The notes: generated by a model from the letters alone, not told the origin. A stretch of DNA of 64,000 nt from Actinokineospora terrae (GCF_900111175.1 NZ_FOGI01000012.1:186001-250000); one strand, 5' to 3'. Shown: positions 1-8,569, counted from the stretch's first letter. Numbers and translations: made by a program.

Positions 1-180
1 GTGGCGATGGCCGCGGTCGGCACGCTCACCGGCGGCGTCGCCGTGGTGGTGGCCGACCAGACCCCGCGCGGCGCCGACGGCTACCTGCGCACGCCGCCGC
101 GGGTCCTGGCCGGCGGCGGCCACGCCGTGACGGTGCCCAGGGTGGACCGCGGCCTGGCGACGGGCACTGGAGCGATGCCC
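1..180 (+). pseudogene. fragment of an actinobacterial membrane protein (N-terminal part)
   Basis: The first 60 or so codons of frame 1 give a hydrophobic segment followed by a GADGYLRTPPRVL-like stretch. This resembles the start of a family of actinobacterial membrane proteins that have one transmembrane helix and then a (D/A)DGYLT motif. No continuation of that family follows: the same frame runs without a stop through the next gene only because the DNA is GC-rich. The window begins at or inside this gene, so the fragment may be a broken remnant or a partial gene. The family resemblance is from memory and weak. Confidence 0.3.
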
Positions 181-232
181 CTCGGGGGCCCTACAGTGGT
201 CGCGGGCGGCGCGGTGGACGAACGGGGATGCG

Positions 233-871
233 ATGAGCCTGCGGGTGTTCCTGGTCGACGACCACGAGATCGTGCGACGTGGCGTGGCCGACCTGCTCGA
301 CGAGCCGGACATCGAGATCGTGGGCGAGGCGGCCTCGGTCGCCGAGGCGCTGGTGCGGGTACCCGCCGCGCGGCCGGACGTCGCGGTGCTCGACGTCCGG
401 CTGCCCGACGGCAGCGGGGTCGAACTCTGCCGCGACCTGCGCTCAGCGGTCCCCGGACTGCACTGCCTGATGCTGACCTCGTTCCCCGACGACGAGGCGC
501 TGCTCGACGCCATCCTCGCGGGGGCGTCGGGTTTCGTGCTCAAGCAGGTCCTGGGCACCGACCTCGTCGCCGCGGTGCGGACCGTGGGCGCGGGCGGGTC
601 GTTGCTCGACCCGAGGACGACCTCGGCCCTGCTGGAGCGCATCCGGCGGGACCGCTCGCGCAGCGACCCGCTCGCGGACCTGACCGAGCAGGAGCGCACC
701 GTCTTCGACCTCATCGGGGAGGGGCTGACCAACCGGGCGATCGGCGAGCGGATGTTCCTGGCCGAGAAGACCGTGAAGAACTACGTCTCGCACCTGCTGG
801 CCAAGCTGAACATGCAACGCCGCACCCAGGCCGCGGTGCTGGCCGCCGAACTGCGCCACGAGCAGCGCTGA
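233..871 (+). CDS. devR: DosR/DevR-like NarL-family response regulator
   Basis: A 212-residue two-component response regulator with an N-terminal receiver domain (about 1-120) and a C-terminal LuxR/NarL helix-turn-helix (about 148-205). It matches Mycobacterium tuberculosis DosR (DevR) along its length as I recall that sequence. The phosphoacceptor Asp54 (VLDVRLPDG), Thr82 and Lys104 fall at the same positions. The recognition helix AEKTVKNYVSHLLAKL keeps Lys179, Lys182 and Asn183, which contact DNA in DosR. The family senses hypoxia, NO or CO through DosS/DosT-type kinases; no kinase is visible here. The ATG at 233 gives the expected start just before the first beta-strand. The genes downstream are classic DosR-regulon types and carry DosR-box-like sites, so this is very probably their regulator. 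Confidence 0.93.
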   Translation: MSLRVFLVDDHEIVRRGVADLLDEPDIEIVGEAASVAEALVRVPAARPDVAVLDVRLPDGSGVELCRDLRSAVPGLHCLMLTSFPDDEALLDAILAGASGFVLKQVLGTDLVAAVRTVGAGGSLLDPRTTSALLERIRRDRSRSDPLADLTEQERTVFDLIGEGLTNRAIGERMFLAEKTVKNYVSHLLAKLNMQRRTQAAVLAAELRHEQR

Positions 872-912
872 CCCCCGCAGCCGCTGACCAGCGCGGCGGA
901 CAGGGCCGGGGC

Positions 913-926
913 GGGCCCTAGGTCGG
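913..926 (+). promoter_or_regulatory. candidate DosR-type box upstream of the flavodoxin gene
   Basis: GGGCCCTAGGTCGG matches the window's palindrome GGGACCTTGGTCCC at 10 of 14 positions. It lies about 60 bp before the flavodoxin start at 986, the same spacing seen for the box before the ABC exporter operon. One of the weaker copies. Confidence 0.4.
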
Positions 927-985
927 TGCCGGACCGGGCGTTGCGGCTCTGGCCCGCCGCCGCGGTCGCGCGCGAAGTTGTTCGC

Positions 986-1486
986 ATGCAACGAGTACTG
1001 GTGCTGTACGCGAGCAAGATGGGTTCGACGAAGGAGATCGCCGAGGCGGTGTGCGCGGAGCTGGCGGCGCACGGCCTGCGGGCGAAGGTCCACGACGTGC
1101 TGGAGGTCCGCGCGCTGGACGGGTACGACGCCGTCGTGCTCGGCAGCGCTGTCTACGCCGCGCGGTGGCGCCGCAGCGCCGCCCGCTTCTTCCGCCGCCA
1201 CCGGCAGGAGCTGGCCGCGCGCCGGGTGTGGCTCTTCGAGAGCGGCTGGGTGGGCACCCGCCCGCGCACCCCCGCGGCCACCCGGGGCGGCCGCCGCCGC
1301 GCCGCCCGCCTGGGTGTGCGGGCGCCTGCCGTGTTCGGTGGCAGGCTCGACCCGGCACTGGCCCGCGGTGCCCTCGACCGCGCCATCGCCCGCAAGTCCA
1401 CAGGCGACTACCGCGACTGGGACGAGATCCGGGCCTGGGCCGCTGACATCGCCCGCGCGCTGGCGACCGCGGCCGCCACCGGGTAG
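986..1486 (+). CDS. flavodoxin-domain protein (HemG-like)
   Basis: A 166-residue protein beginning MQRVLVLYASKMGSTKEIAEA, the FMN phosphate-binding loop of the flavodoxin fold. It resembles flavodoxin_5 / menaquinone-dependent protoporphyrinogen oxidase-like proteins, common in actinobacteria, which probably act as cytoplasmic FMN redox carriers. An in-frame ATG exists at 926, but its extra 20 residues are not flavodoxin-like, so the ATG at 986 directly before the first beta-strand is preferred. It follows the DosR-like regulator and has a candidate DosR box at 913. The electron partner is unknown. Confidence 0.8.
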   Translation: MQRVLVLYASKMGSTKEIAEAVCAELAAHGLRAKVHDVLEVRALDGYDAVVLGSAVYAARWRRSAARFFRRHRQELAARRVWLFESGWVGTRPRTPAATRGGRRRAARLGVRAPAVFGGRLDPALARGALDRAIARKSTGDYRDWDEIRAWAADIARALATAAATG

Positions 1487-1621
1487 GCGCTCGGCGGGCC
1501 ACGTCGAACGCGGCGCCACGCCGGGAACCGGCCGCCCGGCTCGTCCGCGCCCCCGCTCGCCGCACCCGGTCTGTCCACACAGGTCCCGGCAGGCGCGGGG
1601 TGAACGCCGTCGGTCACTGCC

Positions 1622-1640
1622 GGGACGGCCCGTTGGTCCC
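1622..1640 (+). promoter_or_regulatory. candidate DosR-type half-sites upstream of the first nitroreductase
   Basis: The sequence holds GGGAC (1622-1626), nine bases, then GTCCC (1636-1640) within the half-site TTGGTCCC (1633-1640). It lies about 44 bp before the GTG start at 1684. The spacing differs from the 14-bp palindromes elsewhere in the window, so only the right half is a good match. Confidence 0.4.
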
Positions 1641-1683
1641 TGGCCGGGGCCGCGCGCGTGGACGACCGTGGGGGAGGCGACTG

Positions 1684-2739
1684 GTGAGAGGACAACCGGA
1701 CATGACGCGAACCCGATTCGACCACGAGACGGTGCTCGACGCGCTCGCACTGGCGTGCCGGGCGCCGTCGGTGCACAACACCCAGCCGTGGCGCTGGCTG
1801 GTGGGCGACCGGTCGGTGCACCTGATGGCGGACCCGGCGCGCCGGGTACCCGCCACCGACCCGGACGGTCGCGACCTGCTGATCAGCTGCGGCGGCGCGC
1901 TGCACCACCTGGAGGTCGCCCTGGCCGCCTTCGGCCTGCGCGCGCGGACCCACCTGCTGCCCAACCCGGCCGAGCCGGAGCACCTGGCCGCGGTGCGGGT
2001 GCACCCGCACCACACCGACGCCGACGACATCGCGATGGTCACGGCGCTGACCAACCGGCGCACGGATCGGCGGGCGTACTCCTCCTGGGCCGTGCCCACC
2101 GGGCACCTGGACCTGATGGCGCGGCGCGCCGCGGACCTCGGCGTCATCGCGGTGCCGGTCGCCGACGCCGTGCAGAGGCACCTGTTCGCCCGCGCCGCCG
2201 CCGCGGCCGCGCGGGAACAGGAGACGAACCCCGCCTACACCACCGAGTTGGCCTTCTGGGCCGGTCGCGGCCGCAGCACCGTGGAGGGGGTGCCCGTCGG
2301 CGCGGTCCCGGCGCGGAGGGTCGATGTCGAGGGGGTGCCGATGCGGGCGTTCCCCGCGGGCTCGTTGGCGCCCTCGCCCACCGGTGAGCACGAGCGGGAC
2401 TCGTCGGTCCTGCTCGTGCTCGGCACCGCAGACGACGACGGGATCGCGTGGCTGCGCGCCGGGCGGGCCGCGAGCGCGGTCCTGCTGACCGCCACCGACC
2501 TCGGCATGGCCACCTGCCCGATGTCCCAGCCGCTGGAGGTGCCGCGGCACCGCGAGCAGATCCGGGACGCCGTCCTCGACGGCGTCGGCCACGCCCAACT
2601 GGTGGTGCGGGTGGGCTACGCGCCGACCTCGGCGGCGCCGGTGCCGCAGAGCCCCCGCAGGCCGCTGGCCGAGGTGTTCGCCTACCTGCCCGGCATGGCC
2701 CCGACCCGGCACCGGGTGATCGGGGACGCGCCGGGCTAG
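1684..2739 (+). CDS. Acg-type nitroreductase-fold protein
   Basis: A protein of about 351 residues in the Acg (Rv2032/Rv3131/Rv3127) family, a split nitroreductase-fold family that is typical of DosR regulons. The hallmark APSVHNTQPWRW is near the N-terminus and ISCGGALHHLEVAL follows. The C-terminal half has TATDLGMATCPMSQPLEVP and ends in the family's RRPLAEVFAYLP-like tail. Members bind FMN, and Acg is thought to sequester flavin rather than reduce substrates. GTG 1684 has GGGGGAGG six bases upstream and is preferred over ATG 1702 (345 residues). It is the longest of three paralogues here (the others start at 14053 and 15135). Confidence 0.87.
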   Translation: MRGQPDMTRTRFDHETVLDALALACRAPSVHNTQPWRWLVGDRSVHLMADPARRVPATDPDGRDLLISCGGALHHLEVALAAFGLRARTHLLPNPAEPEHLAAVRVHPHHTDADDIAMVTALTNRRTDRRAYSSWAVPTGHLDLMARRAADLGVIAVPVADAVQRHLFARAAAAAAREQETNPAYTTELAFWAGRGRSTVEGVPVGAVPARRVDVEGVPMRAFPAGSLAPSPTGEHERDSSVLLVLGTADDDGIAWLRAGRAASAVLLTATDLGMATCPMSQPLEVPRHREQIRDAVLDGVGHAQLVVRVGYAPTSAAPVPQSPRRPLAEVFAYLPGMAPTRHRVIGDAPG

Positions 2740-2792
2740 GCCACCGGCAGGCACGGCGGACCACACCGCGCGGGCCCGAAGCCGACGAACGC

Positions 2793-2806
2793 GGGACCTT
2801 GGTCAC
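2793..2806 (+). promoter_or_regulatory. DosR-type box upstream of the exporter-SulP operon
   Basis: GGGACCTTGGTCAC is a near-perfect 14-bp palindrome (GGGAC, CTTG, GTCAC). It closely fits the published DosR core, GGGAC then about four bases then GTCCC. It lies 63 bp upstream of the GTG at 2869 and would control the four-gene run to 7232. Confidence 0.65.
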
Positions 2807-2868
2807 TCAGCCCGGCGCGGTGCGCGCGGCAGAGTGGTCGACGAGCACCATCCGAGAAGGAGCCGACC

Positions 2869-3750
2869 GTGGCGATCACCGCGTCCGGGCTGCGCAAGGC
2901 CTTCGGCCGCACGCAGGCCCTCGACGGCCTCGACCTGTTCGTGCGCACCGGCGAGGTGCACGGGTTGCTCGGCCCCAACGGCGCGGGCAAGTCGACCGCG
3001 CTGCGGGTGTTGCTGGGACTCGTCCGGGCGGACTCGGGTGCCGTGGACGTCCTGGGCGCCGACCCCTGGCGCGACGCCACCGCTGTGCACCGGAGGCTGG
3101 CCTACGTGCCGGGCGAGGTCACCCTGTGGCCGTCGTTGACCGGGGGCGAGGTGATCGACCTGTTGGGCGGGCTCCGCGGCGGGGTCGCCCACGACCGGGT
3201 GGCCGCGATGGTGGAGCGCTTCGAGCTGGACCCGACCAAGCGGTGCCGCGCCTACTCCTCCGGCAACCGGCGCAAGGTCGCGCTGGTCGCGGCGCTGGCG
3301 TCCGACGCCGAGCTGCTGGTGCTCGACGAGCCGACGGCGGGGCTCGACCCGTTGATGCAGGCGGTGTTCGAGCAGTGCGTGCGCGAGGCGCGGGCGGCGG
3401 GCCGGACGGTGCTGCTGGCCAGCCACGTGCTGGCCGAGGTGGAGAGGCTGTGCGACCGGGTGAGCATCGTGCGCTCGGGTCGGGTGGTCGACAGCGGTTC
3501 GCTCACCGAGCTGCGCCACCTCACGACGACCTCGGTGCGGGCGAGGCTGGCCGCACCCGCCGACGGGCTCGCCGCGCTGCCCGGCGTGCACGACCTGAGC
3601 ACCGACGGCGACCAGGTGCGGTTCCGGGTCGACGCCGACGCCCTCGGTCGGGTGCTGCCCGCGTTGGGCGAGCGCGGCGTCCGCGACCTGGTCTGCCAAC
3701 CCCCGACTCTGGAGGAGCTGTTCCTGAGCCACTACGGGAGCCGGTCGTGA
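2869..3750 (+). CDS. ABC-2 exporter ATP-binding protein
   Basis: A 293-residue ABC ATPase with Walker A GPNGAGKS (about 35-42), Walker B LLVLDEPTAGLDP and switch-His region LLASHVLAEVERLCDR. The signature reads YSSGNRRKVALVAAL rather than the usual LSGGQ, a variant seen in some drug-exporter ATPases. The C-terminal 80 residues form the regulatory tail usual in this group. GTG 2869 follows GAGAAGGAG. It overlaps the permease gene by four bases (GTGA), so the two are translationally coupled as a two-component exporter. The substrate is unknown. A DosR-type box sits upstream at 2793. Confidence 0.92.
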   Translation: MAITASGLRKAFGRTQALDGLDLFVRTGEVHGLLGPNGAGKSTALRVLLGLVRADSGAVDVLGADPWRDATAVHRRLAYVPGEVTLWPSLTGGEVIDLLGGLRGGVAHDRVAAMVERFELDPTKRCRAYSSGNRRKVALVAALASDAELLVLDEPTAGLDPLMQAVFEQCVREARAAGRTVLLASHVLAEVERLCDRVSIVRSGRVVDSGSLTELRHLTTTSVRARLAAPADGLAALPGVHDLSTDGDQVRFRVDADALGRVLPALGERGVRDLVCQPPTLEELFLSHYGSRS

Positions 3751-5330
3751 CGGGTCTGGCAGGCGTCGGGGCGCTGGTCCGGTTGGCGCTGCGCCGCGAC
3801 CGCGTGCTGCTGCCCAGCTGGATCGCGGTGCTCGCCCTGGTGGCGATCAGCTCCGCCGCCGCCACCGGTGACCTCTACCCCACCGCCGCGTCGGTCGTGC
3901 GAGCGGTCGGTGCCGTCAACGACACCCCGGCGATGGTCGCCCTCTACGGCCGCGTCCCCGACGTGGGCTCGCTGGGCGCGCTGGCGATGCTCAAGCCGCT
4001 CGCCACCGGGGCGCTGGCGGTCGCGGTGCTGGCGATCGTGCTGGTGGTGCGGCACACGCGGGCGGAGGAGGACGCGGGCAGGCTCGAACTCGTCCAGGCG
4101 GGTGCGGTGGGCCGGTTCGCGCCGCTGACCGCCGCCCTCGTCGTGGTGGTCGGGGCGAACGCGGTGCTGGGCGCGGTGACGGCTGTCGGGCTCGGCGCGG
4201 TCGGGCTGCCGGTGGCGGGCTCGGTCGCGGTGGCACTGGCCTGGTTCGCGGTGGCACTGGTGTTCGCGGCCGTCGCCGGGGTGACCGCCCAGCTGGTCAC
4301 CGGGGCGCGGGCGGCCACCGGCCTCGCCGTCGCGCTGCTCGGCGCGGCGTTCGGGGTGCGCGCGGTGGGTGACACCGCCGCGCCGTGGCTCTCGTGGGCC
4401 TCGCCGCTGGCGTGGGCCCAGCAGGTCCGGCCCTACGCGGGTGACCGGTGGTGGGTCGGGGGGCTCGCGGTGCTCACCGCGGCCGTGGTGAGCACCGCCG
4501 CGTACGCGCTGGTGGCCCGCCGCGACCTCGGCGGGGGTCTGCTCCCGGATCGAGCAGGTCCTGCCCGCGCCGGGCGGGACCTGCGGTCCACCACCGGGCT
4601 GGCCTGGCGGCTGCACCGCGGCCCGCTGCTGGCCTGGGCGGCCGGGTTCGCCGCGTACGGGCTGGTGGTGGGCGGCGTCGCGGCCGATGTCGGCGGGATG
4701 CTCACCAGCGACCAGGCGAGGCAGCTGTTCGCCGAGCTGGGCGGTCAGGGGGAGCTGACCGACACCGTGCTGGCGGCCATGCTGGGCATCCTCGGCGTGG
4801 TGGCGTCGGTCTACGGGGTGCAAGCGACCCTGCGCGCGGCGGCGGAGGAGAACACGGGCCGGGCGGCGTTGCTGCTGTCGGCTCCGGTGGGCCGGTTGCG
4901 GTGGGCCGCCGGTCACCTCGCGGCCGCGTGCGCGGGTGTGGTGGTCGTCCTGGTGTCGGCGGGCCTGGCGGCGGGCGCGGTGCACGCGGTGCGCACCGGC
5001 GACGCGGGCCAAGTGGGCCGGGTGGTGCTCGGCGCGGTCGTCCAGGCACCGGCGGGGTGGGTGCTTGCCGGGATCGTCCTGGCGGTCTACGGCGCGGCGC
5101 CGCGCCTGGCCGCGGCGGGGTGGGGCGCGGTGGTGGTCTTCGTGCTGCTCGGCGAGCTCGGACCGCTGCTGGGGCTCCCGGGGTGGTTGAGCGACCTCTC
5201 GCCGTACGCGCACGTGCCGCACCTGCCCGGTGGGCAGTTCAGCGCCTGGCCGGTCGCCGCCCTGGCCGCGGTGGCCGCGGTCGCGGCGTTCGGCGGCCTG
5301 CTGGCGCTGCGCGGGCGGGACCTGGGGTGA
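3747..5330 (+). CDS. ABC-2 exporter permease (polyketide-antibiotic exporter type)
   Basis: A 527-residue membrane protein with about a dozen hydrophobic segments in two similar halves. Each half begins with an LALRRDR or LAWRLHRGPLL-type cytoplasmic segment, the layout of the COG3559 'exporter of polyketide antibiotics' permeases, in which one duplicated chain serves as the full membrane domain. GTG 3747 overlaps the stop codon of the ATPase gene, and its own stop overlaps the SulP start in the same GTGA arrangement. No biosynthetic genes for an antibiotic are adjacent, so a role in lipid or stress-metabolite export is as likely as antibiotic export. Confidence 0.85.
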   Translation: MTGLAGVGALVRLALRRDRVLLPSWIAVLALVAISSAAATGDLYPTAASVVRAVGAVNDTPAMVALYGRVPDVGSLGALAMLKPLATGALAVAVLAIVLVVRHTRAEEDAGRLELVQAGAVGRFAPLTAALVVVVGANAVLGAVTAVGLGAVGLPVAGSVAVALAWFAVALVFAAVAGVTAQLVTGARAATGLAVALLGAAFGVRAVGDTAAPWLSWASPLAWAQQVRPYAGDRWWVGGLAVLTAAVVSTAAYALVARRDLGGGLLPDRAGPARAGRDLRSTTGLAWRLHRGPLLAWAAGFAAYGLVVGGVAADVGGMLTSDQARQLFAELGGQGELTDTVLAAMLGILGVVASVYGVQATLRAAAEENTGRAALLLSAPVGRLRWAAGHLAAACAGVVVVLVSAGLAAGAVHAVRTGDAGQVGRVVLGAVVQAPAGWVLAGIVLAVYGAAPRLAAAGWGAVVVFVLLGELGPLLGLPGWLSDLSPYAHVPHLPGGQFSAWPVAALAAVAAVAAFGGLLALRGRDLG

Positions 5331-6997
5331 GTCGCCGAGCCCCGGTGCCGCTCGCCTGGGTGCGGGAGTACCGCCGGTCCTGGTTGCGCGGGGACGCCGT
5401 CGCGGGTGTGACGGTCGCCGCCTACCTGGTCCCCCAGGTGATGGCCTACGCCGCGATCGCCGGTGTCGCGCCGGTCGCCGGTCTGTGGGCGGCGGTGGGC
5501 GCGCTCGCCGTGTACGCGGTGCTCGGGACCTCGCGGCAGCTCTCGGTCGGCCCGGAGTCCTCGACGGCGTTGATGACCGCGGCCGCGGTGGCCCCGCTGG
5601 CCGGGGGTGACCCGCTGCGCTACGGAGCGCTCGCCTCGGCGCTCGCGCTGCTGGTCGCGGGTCTGTGCCTGGCGGGACGCGTGGCGGGCCTCGGCTTCCT
5701 CGCTGACCTGCTGTCGCGGCCGGTGCTGGTCGGTTACCTGGCGGGGATCGCGGTGCTGATGGTGCTCGGGCAGCTCGGGAAGGTCATCGGTGCCGACCTC
5801 GACAACACCTCGGCACTGACGCAGTTGCTCTCGTTCGCGCGGGCGCTGCCGCGCGCACACCCGCCGACGGTCGTGCTCGCCGCCGCGGTCCTGGCCTTCC
5901 TGGTGCTGGCGGCCCGGCTGTGGCCGCGGCTGCCGGTGCCGCTGCTCGGCGTCCTGCTGGCGAGCGCGGCGACAGCCCTGTTCTCCCTGCCTGACAACGG
6001 GGTCCGCGTGGTCGGCGCGATCCCGGCCGGTGTCGTGCTGCCCGGTGTGCCCGCGGTGTCGGCGTCCGACCTCGGCGCCTTGCTGCTGCCCGCGGTCGGT
6101 GTCGCCGTGGTCGGGTACGCCGACAACGTCCTGACCGCGCGGTCGTTCGCGTCCCGGGCCGGGCACCGCGTCGACGCCAACGCCGAGCTGCTGGCGCTGG
6201 GCGCCGCCAACGCGGCCGCGGGTCTGCTGCACGGCTTCCCGGTCAGCAGCAGCGCGAGCCGGACCTCGCTCGGCGCCGCCGTGGGCAGCCGCACCCAGGC
6301 GCACTCGCTGGTCGCCGCGGCGGCGGTGGTGGCGATCCTGGTGGTCGGCCGCCCGCTGCTCGCGTCGTTCCCGGTGGCGGCGCTGGGCGCCCTCGTCATC
6401 TACGCCGCCATCCGGTTGGTGGACGTGGCCGGGTTCGCCGCGCTCGCCCGGTTCCGGCGCAGCGAGGCGCTCATCGCGGCCACGACCGTGGTGGCCGTCC
6501 TCGTCCTCGGCGTGCTCGAGGGCGTGGTGGCGGCCGTGGCGATGTCCCTGGTGGAGCTGCTGCGGCGGGTCGCCCGCCCGCACGACGGCGTGCTCGGCTA
6601 CGTCGACGGTGTCGCGGGGATGCACGACGTCGACGACTACCCCGGCGCCGCGCAGGTGCCCGGCCTCGTCGTCTACCGGTACGACGCGCCGCTGTTCTTC
6701 GCCAACGCCGAGGACTTCCGCCACCGCGCGCTGGCCGCCGTCGCGGCCGCCCCCACCCGAGCCCGCTGGCTGCTGCTCAACGCGGAGGCCATCGTCGACA
6801 TCGACTTGACGGCGGTGGACGCGCTGGAGGACCTGCGCGCCGAGCTCGCGGACCGCGGCGTGGTCCTGGCGCTCGCGCGGGTGAAGCAGGAGTTGCGCGT
6901 GGACTTGGCCAGGACCGGGTTCCTCGAGCGGGTCGGCGAGGACCACGTGTTCACCACCCTGCCCACCGCCGTCCGCGCTTTCACGAGTTCCCGGTGA
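5327..6997 (+). CDS. SulP-family anion transporter with STAS domain
   Basis: A 556-residue SLC26/SulP transporter. The N-terminal region has the family signature around DAVAGVTVAAYLVPQVMAYA and VGPESSTALMTAAAVAPLAGG, followed by roughly ten more hydrophobic segments. The C-terminal 110 residues form a STAS domain (from about VVYRYDAPLFFANAEDF), with LLLNAEAIVDIDLTAVDAL resembling the nucleotide-binding/anti-sigma-antagonist core. Family members carry sulfate, bicarbonate or dicarboxylates; the substrate cannot be told here. GTG 5327 overlaps the preceding permease stop by four bases, so it is co-translated with the exporter pair and probably induced with it. Confidence 0.92.
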   Translation: MSRRAPVPLAWVREYRRSWLRGDAVAGVTVAAYLVPQVMAYAAIAGVAPVAGLWAAVGALAVYAVLGTSRQLSVGPESSTALMTAAAVAPLAGGDPLRYGALASALALLVAGLCLAGRVAGLGFLADLLSRPVLVGYLAGIAVLMVLGQLGKVIGADLDNTSALTQLLSFARALPRAHPPTVVLAAAVLAFLVLAARLWPRLPVPLLGVLLASAATALFSLPDNGVRVVGAIPAGVVLPGVPAVSASDLGALLLPAVGVAVVGYADNVLTARSFASRAGHRVDANAELLALGAANAAAGLLHGFPVSSSASRTSLGAAVGSRTQAHSLVAAAAVVAILVVGRPLLASFPVAALGALVIYAAIRLVDVAGFAALARFRRSEALIAATTVVAVLVLGVLEGVVAAVAMSLVELLRRVARPHDGVLGYVDGVAGMHDVDDYPGAAQVPGLVVYRYDAPLFFANAEDFRHRALAAVAAAPTRARWLLLNAEAIVDIDLTAVDALEDLRAELADRGVVLALARVKQELRVDLARTGFLERVGEDHVFTTLPTAVRAFTSSR

Positions 6998-7016
6998 CAC
7001 CGGGGAAGGAGACACC

Positions 7017-7232
7017 ATGAGTCGCAAGTGGTCAGACCTCAGCCGCGCTCAGCGCACGGCCGTCGTCACCGCGGGGATCGTCCAGCTCGCACTCGCCGCG
7101 TGGGCGTGGACCGATCTGGCCCACCGGCCCGCGGAGCGGGTGCGCGGCCGCAAGTCGTGCTGGGCGGCGGTGATCGCGGTCGACTTCGCCGGGCCGATCG
7201 CCTACTGGCGTTGGGGCCGCTCGGCCCGGTGA
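7017..7232 (+). CDS. small PLDc_N-like membrane protein
   Basis: A 71-residue protein with two hydrophobic helices, one near the N-terminus (VVTAGIVQLALAAWAW) and one near the C-terminus (FAGPIAYWRWGR). A basic linker RPAERVRGRKSCW lies between them. This is the typical layout of the short actinobacterial proteins assigned to the phospholipase D-nuclease N-terminal (PLDc_N) family, which have no nuclease domain. GGGGAAGGAG precedes ATG 7017. It lies 19 bp after the SulP gene and closes the exporter-SulP operon. The function is unknown. Confidence 0.8.
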   Translation: MSRKWSDLSRAQRTAVVTAGIVQLALAAWAWTDLAHRPAERVRGRKSCWAAVIAVDFAGPIAYWRWGRSAR

Positions 7233-7245
7233 ACGCGCACCGGGC

Positions 7246-7271
7246 CTAGCCCCCGCCGCGGCGGGGGCTAG
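7246..7271. terminator. bidirectional terminator between convergent genes
   Basis: A perfect 26-bp palindrome with 13-bp arms (CTAGCCCCCGCCG and its complement, no loop). It lies between the converging small membrane gene and the universal stress gene. Its right arm contains the stress gene's TAG stop codon. There is no U-tract, which is normal for intrinsic terminators in this group. Confidence 0.7.
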
Positions 7272-8068
7272 AGCGTCGGCAGCCGCCGCAGCGCGCCCTC
7301 GTCGGCCATGGCGGCCGGGATGACCGCCACCGGGCAGGAGGCGTTGCGCAGGCAGTAGTCGCTCACCGAGCCCAGCAGCGCGGACAGGAGTCCGCCCGCC
7401 CCGTGGCTGCCGACCACCAGGAGGTCGGCGGTCTGCGCGGCGGACACGAGGTCGACCCCGGGGCTCCCGGTGTGCCGCTCACGGCGCACCGGCACCCCGG
7501 GGTGCTCGGCGCACCGCTCGGCGACGGCGTCGGTCAGGTCGACGGTGTCCTGCCCCGCCGGGCGGGTGGTGACGACGTGCACCTCGGCACCTCGGCGATC
7601 GGCCTCCGCGAGCGCCCAGTCGAGCGCGGCCAGGCTCAGCGGTGAGCCGTCGACCCCGACGACCAGTGGTCCGACCGGTGACGGCACGACCTCGGCCACC
7701 ACCACCACCGGGCAGGCCGCGTACCGGGCGCAGTGGCCGACCACGGCGCCCGCGGAGTCGGTGTCCCCGGTGTGGCGGCCGAGCACCAGCAGGTCGGCGT
7801 GCTCGGCGGCGCGCACCAGGGCGGGACCGGCCGGGCCGGTGCGCTCGGTGTAGCGCACCACCACCGCGGGGTCGACCGCGGCGGCGGCCTCGACCTGGGC
7901 CCCGGTGGTGCGGCGCCAGGGCCACGGTGGGCCGCTGCGCCACACCGCCACCGGCTCGACGACGGCGCCGCTGCGGCCGGCCGACGACACCGCCCACGCC
8001 AGCGCCGCGGTGGCGTGCGCCGACCCGTCCATCCCGACCACGATCCGCCCGCTGTCAACGCTCCCCAC
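7268..8068 (-). CDS. tandem universal stress protein (two USP domains)
   Basis: A 266-residue protein made of two USP domains (about 8-135 and 140-256). The second keeps the ATP-binding signature GSHGAGGLLSALLGS (G-2X-G-9X-G-S) and ends CPVAVIP. The first has a degenerate loop (GRHTGDTDSAG) although it also ends in CPVVVV, so probably only one domain binds ATP. Tandem USPs of this size are typical DosR-regulon members such as Rv2623. The GTG start at 8068 lies 14 bp inside the end of the upstream membrane gene, so the two are coupled. A weak DosR-type half-site lies at 8570-8583. Confidence 0.9.
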   Translation of the reverse strand: MGSVDSGRIVVGMDGSAHATAALAWAVSSAGRSGAVVEPVAVWRSGPPWPWRRTTGAQVEAAAAVDPAVVVRYTERTGPAGPALVRAAEHADLLVLGRHTGDTDSAGAVVGHCARYAACPVVVVAEVVPSPVGPLVVGVDGSPLSLAALDWALAEADRRGAEVHVVTTRPAGQDTVDLTDAVAERCAEHPGVPVRRERHTGSPGVDLVSAAQTADLLVVGSHGAGGLLSALLGSVSDYCLRNASCPVAVIPAAMADEGALRRLPTL

Positions 8069-8513
8069 GTCGGTGCTCCCCCTCGTCGCCGTCCCGGCGC
8101 AGGGCGAGCCAGAGCACCGCCGCCGCGTACGCCACGCACACCAGTTGCAGCCAGTGGGCGCTGCGGATGACCGCCACCTCCACCACGATCCAGCCGTAGA
8201 GCGCCAGCGCAGCGGCTGGGGCGATGAGCCGCGAGGTCGCGGACCCCCGCCACACCGAGAACGCCGCCACCGCCATCGGCACCCCCACGACCACGGCGAG
8301 CGCCACGCCCGCCAGCGGCTTGCTGCCCAGCGGAAGCCGCTGGTCGATGACCTCTCCGAAGTCGATCCCGCCGAGCACGAGCCCGGCGGCGCCCCCGAAC
8401 GCCGCCAACGCCATCACACCCGCCATCGCCGCGAGCGCGACCACCCGCGTGGACCTGGGTCGCCGCGGCGCGGTCCGGTCCGCCGCGCGCCGCGCGGTCG
8501 CCGATCCGGCCAT
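8055..8513 (-). CDS. four-helix membrane protein of unknown function
   Basis: A 152-residue protein with a basic N-terminus of about 25 residues and then four hydrophobic segments, roughly VVALAAMAGVMALAAFGG, AGVALAVVVGVPMAVAAF, LIAPAAALALYGWIVVEV and LQLVCVAYAAAVLWLAL. I do not recognise the family. The start at 8513 is chosen because GGAGGGAC lies just before the ATG; an in-frame ATG at 8600 would add an unlikely Gly-rich extension. It is read first in a two-gene operon with the tandem USP, so it may be an envelope component of the same stress response. Confidence 0.7.
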   Translation of the reverse strand: MAGSATARRAADRTAPRRPRSTRVVALAAMAGVMALAAFGGAAGLVLGGIDFGEVIDQRLPLGSKPLAGVALAVVVGVPMAVAAFSVWRGSATSRLIAPAAALALYGWIVVEVAVIRSAHWLQLVCVAYAAAVLWLALRRDGDEGEHRRGER

Positions 8514-8569
8514 CGTCCCTCCTCCCGTTCGCCTGCCCCGAGCCTGCCCGCCGCGCGTCCCCCCGCCCA

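Noticed and set aside
1..921. One long plus-strand frame covering the left edge and the response regulator
   Set aside because: Beyond about codon 60 it is a shifted reading of the DosR-like gene, with Arg/Gly/Pro-rich filler and no domain.
3732..7027. Long minus-strand frames opposite the exporter permease and SulP genes
   Set aside because: Low-complexity Arg/His/Gln-rich translations with no motifs; the opposite strand has clear membrane proteins.
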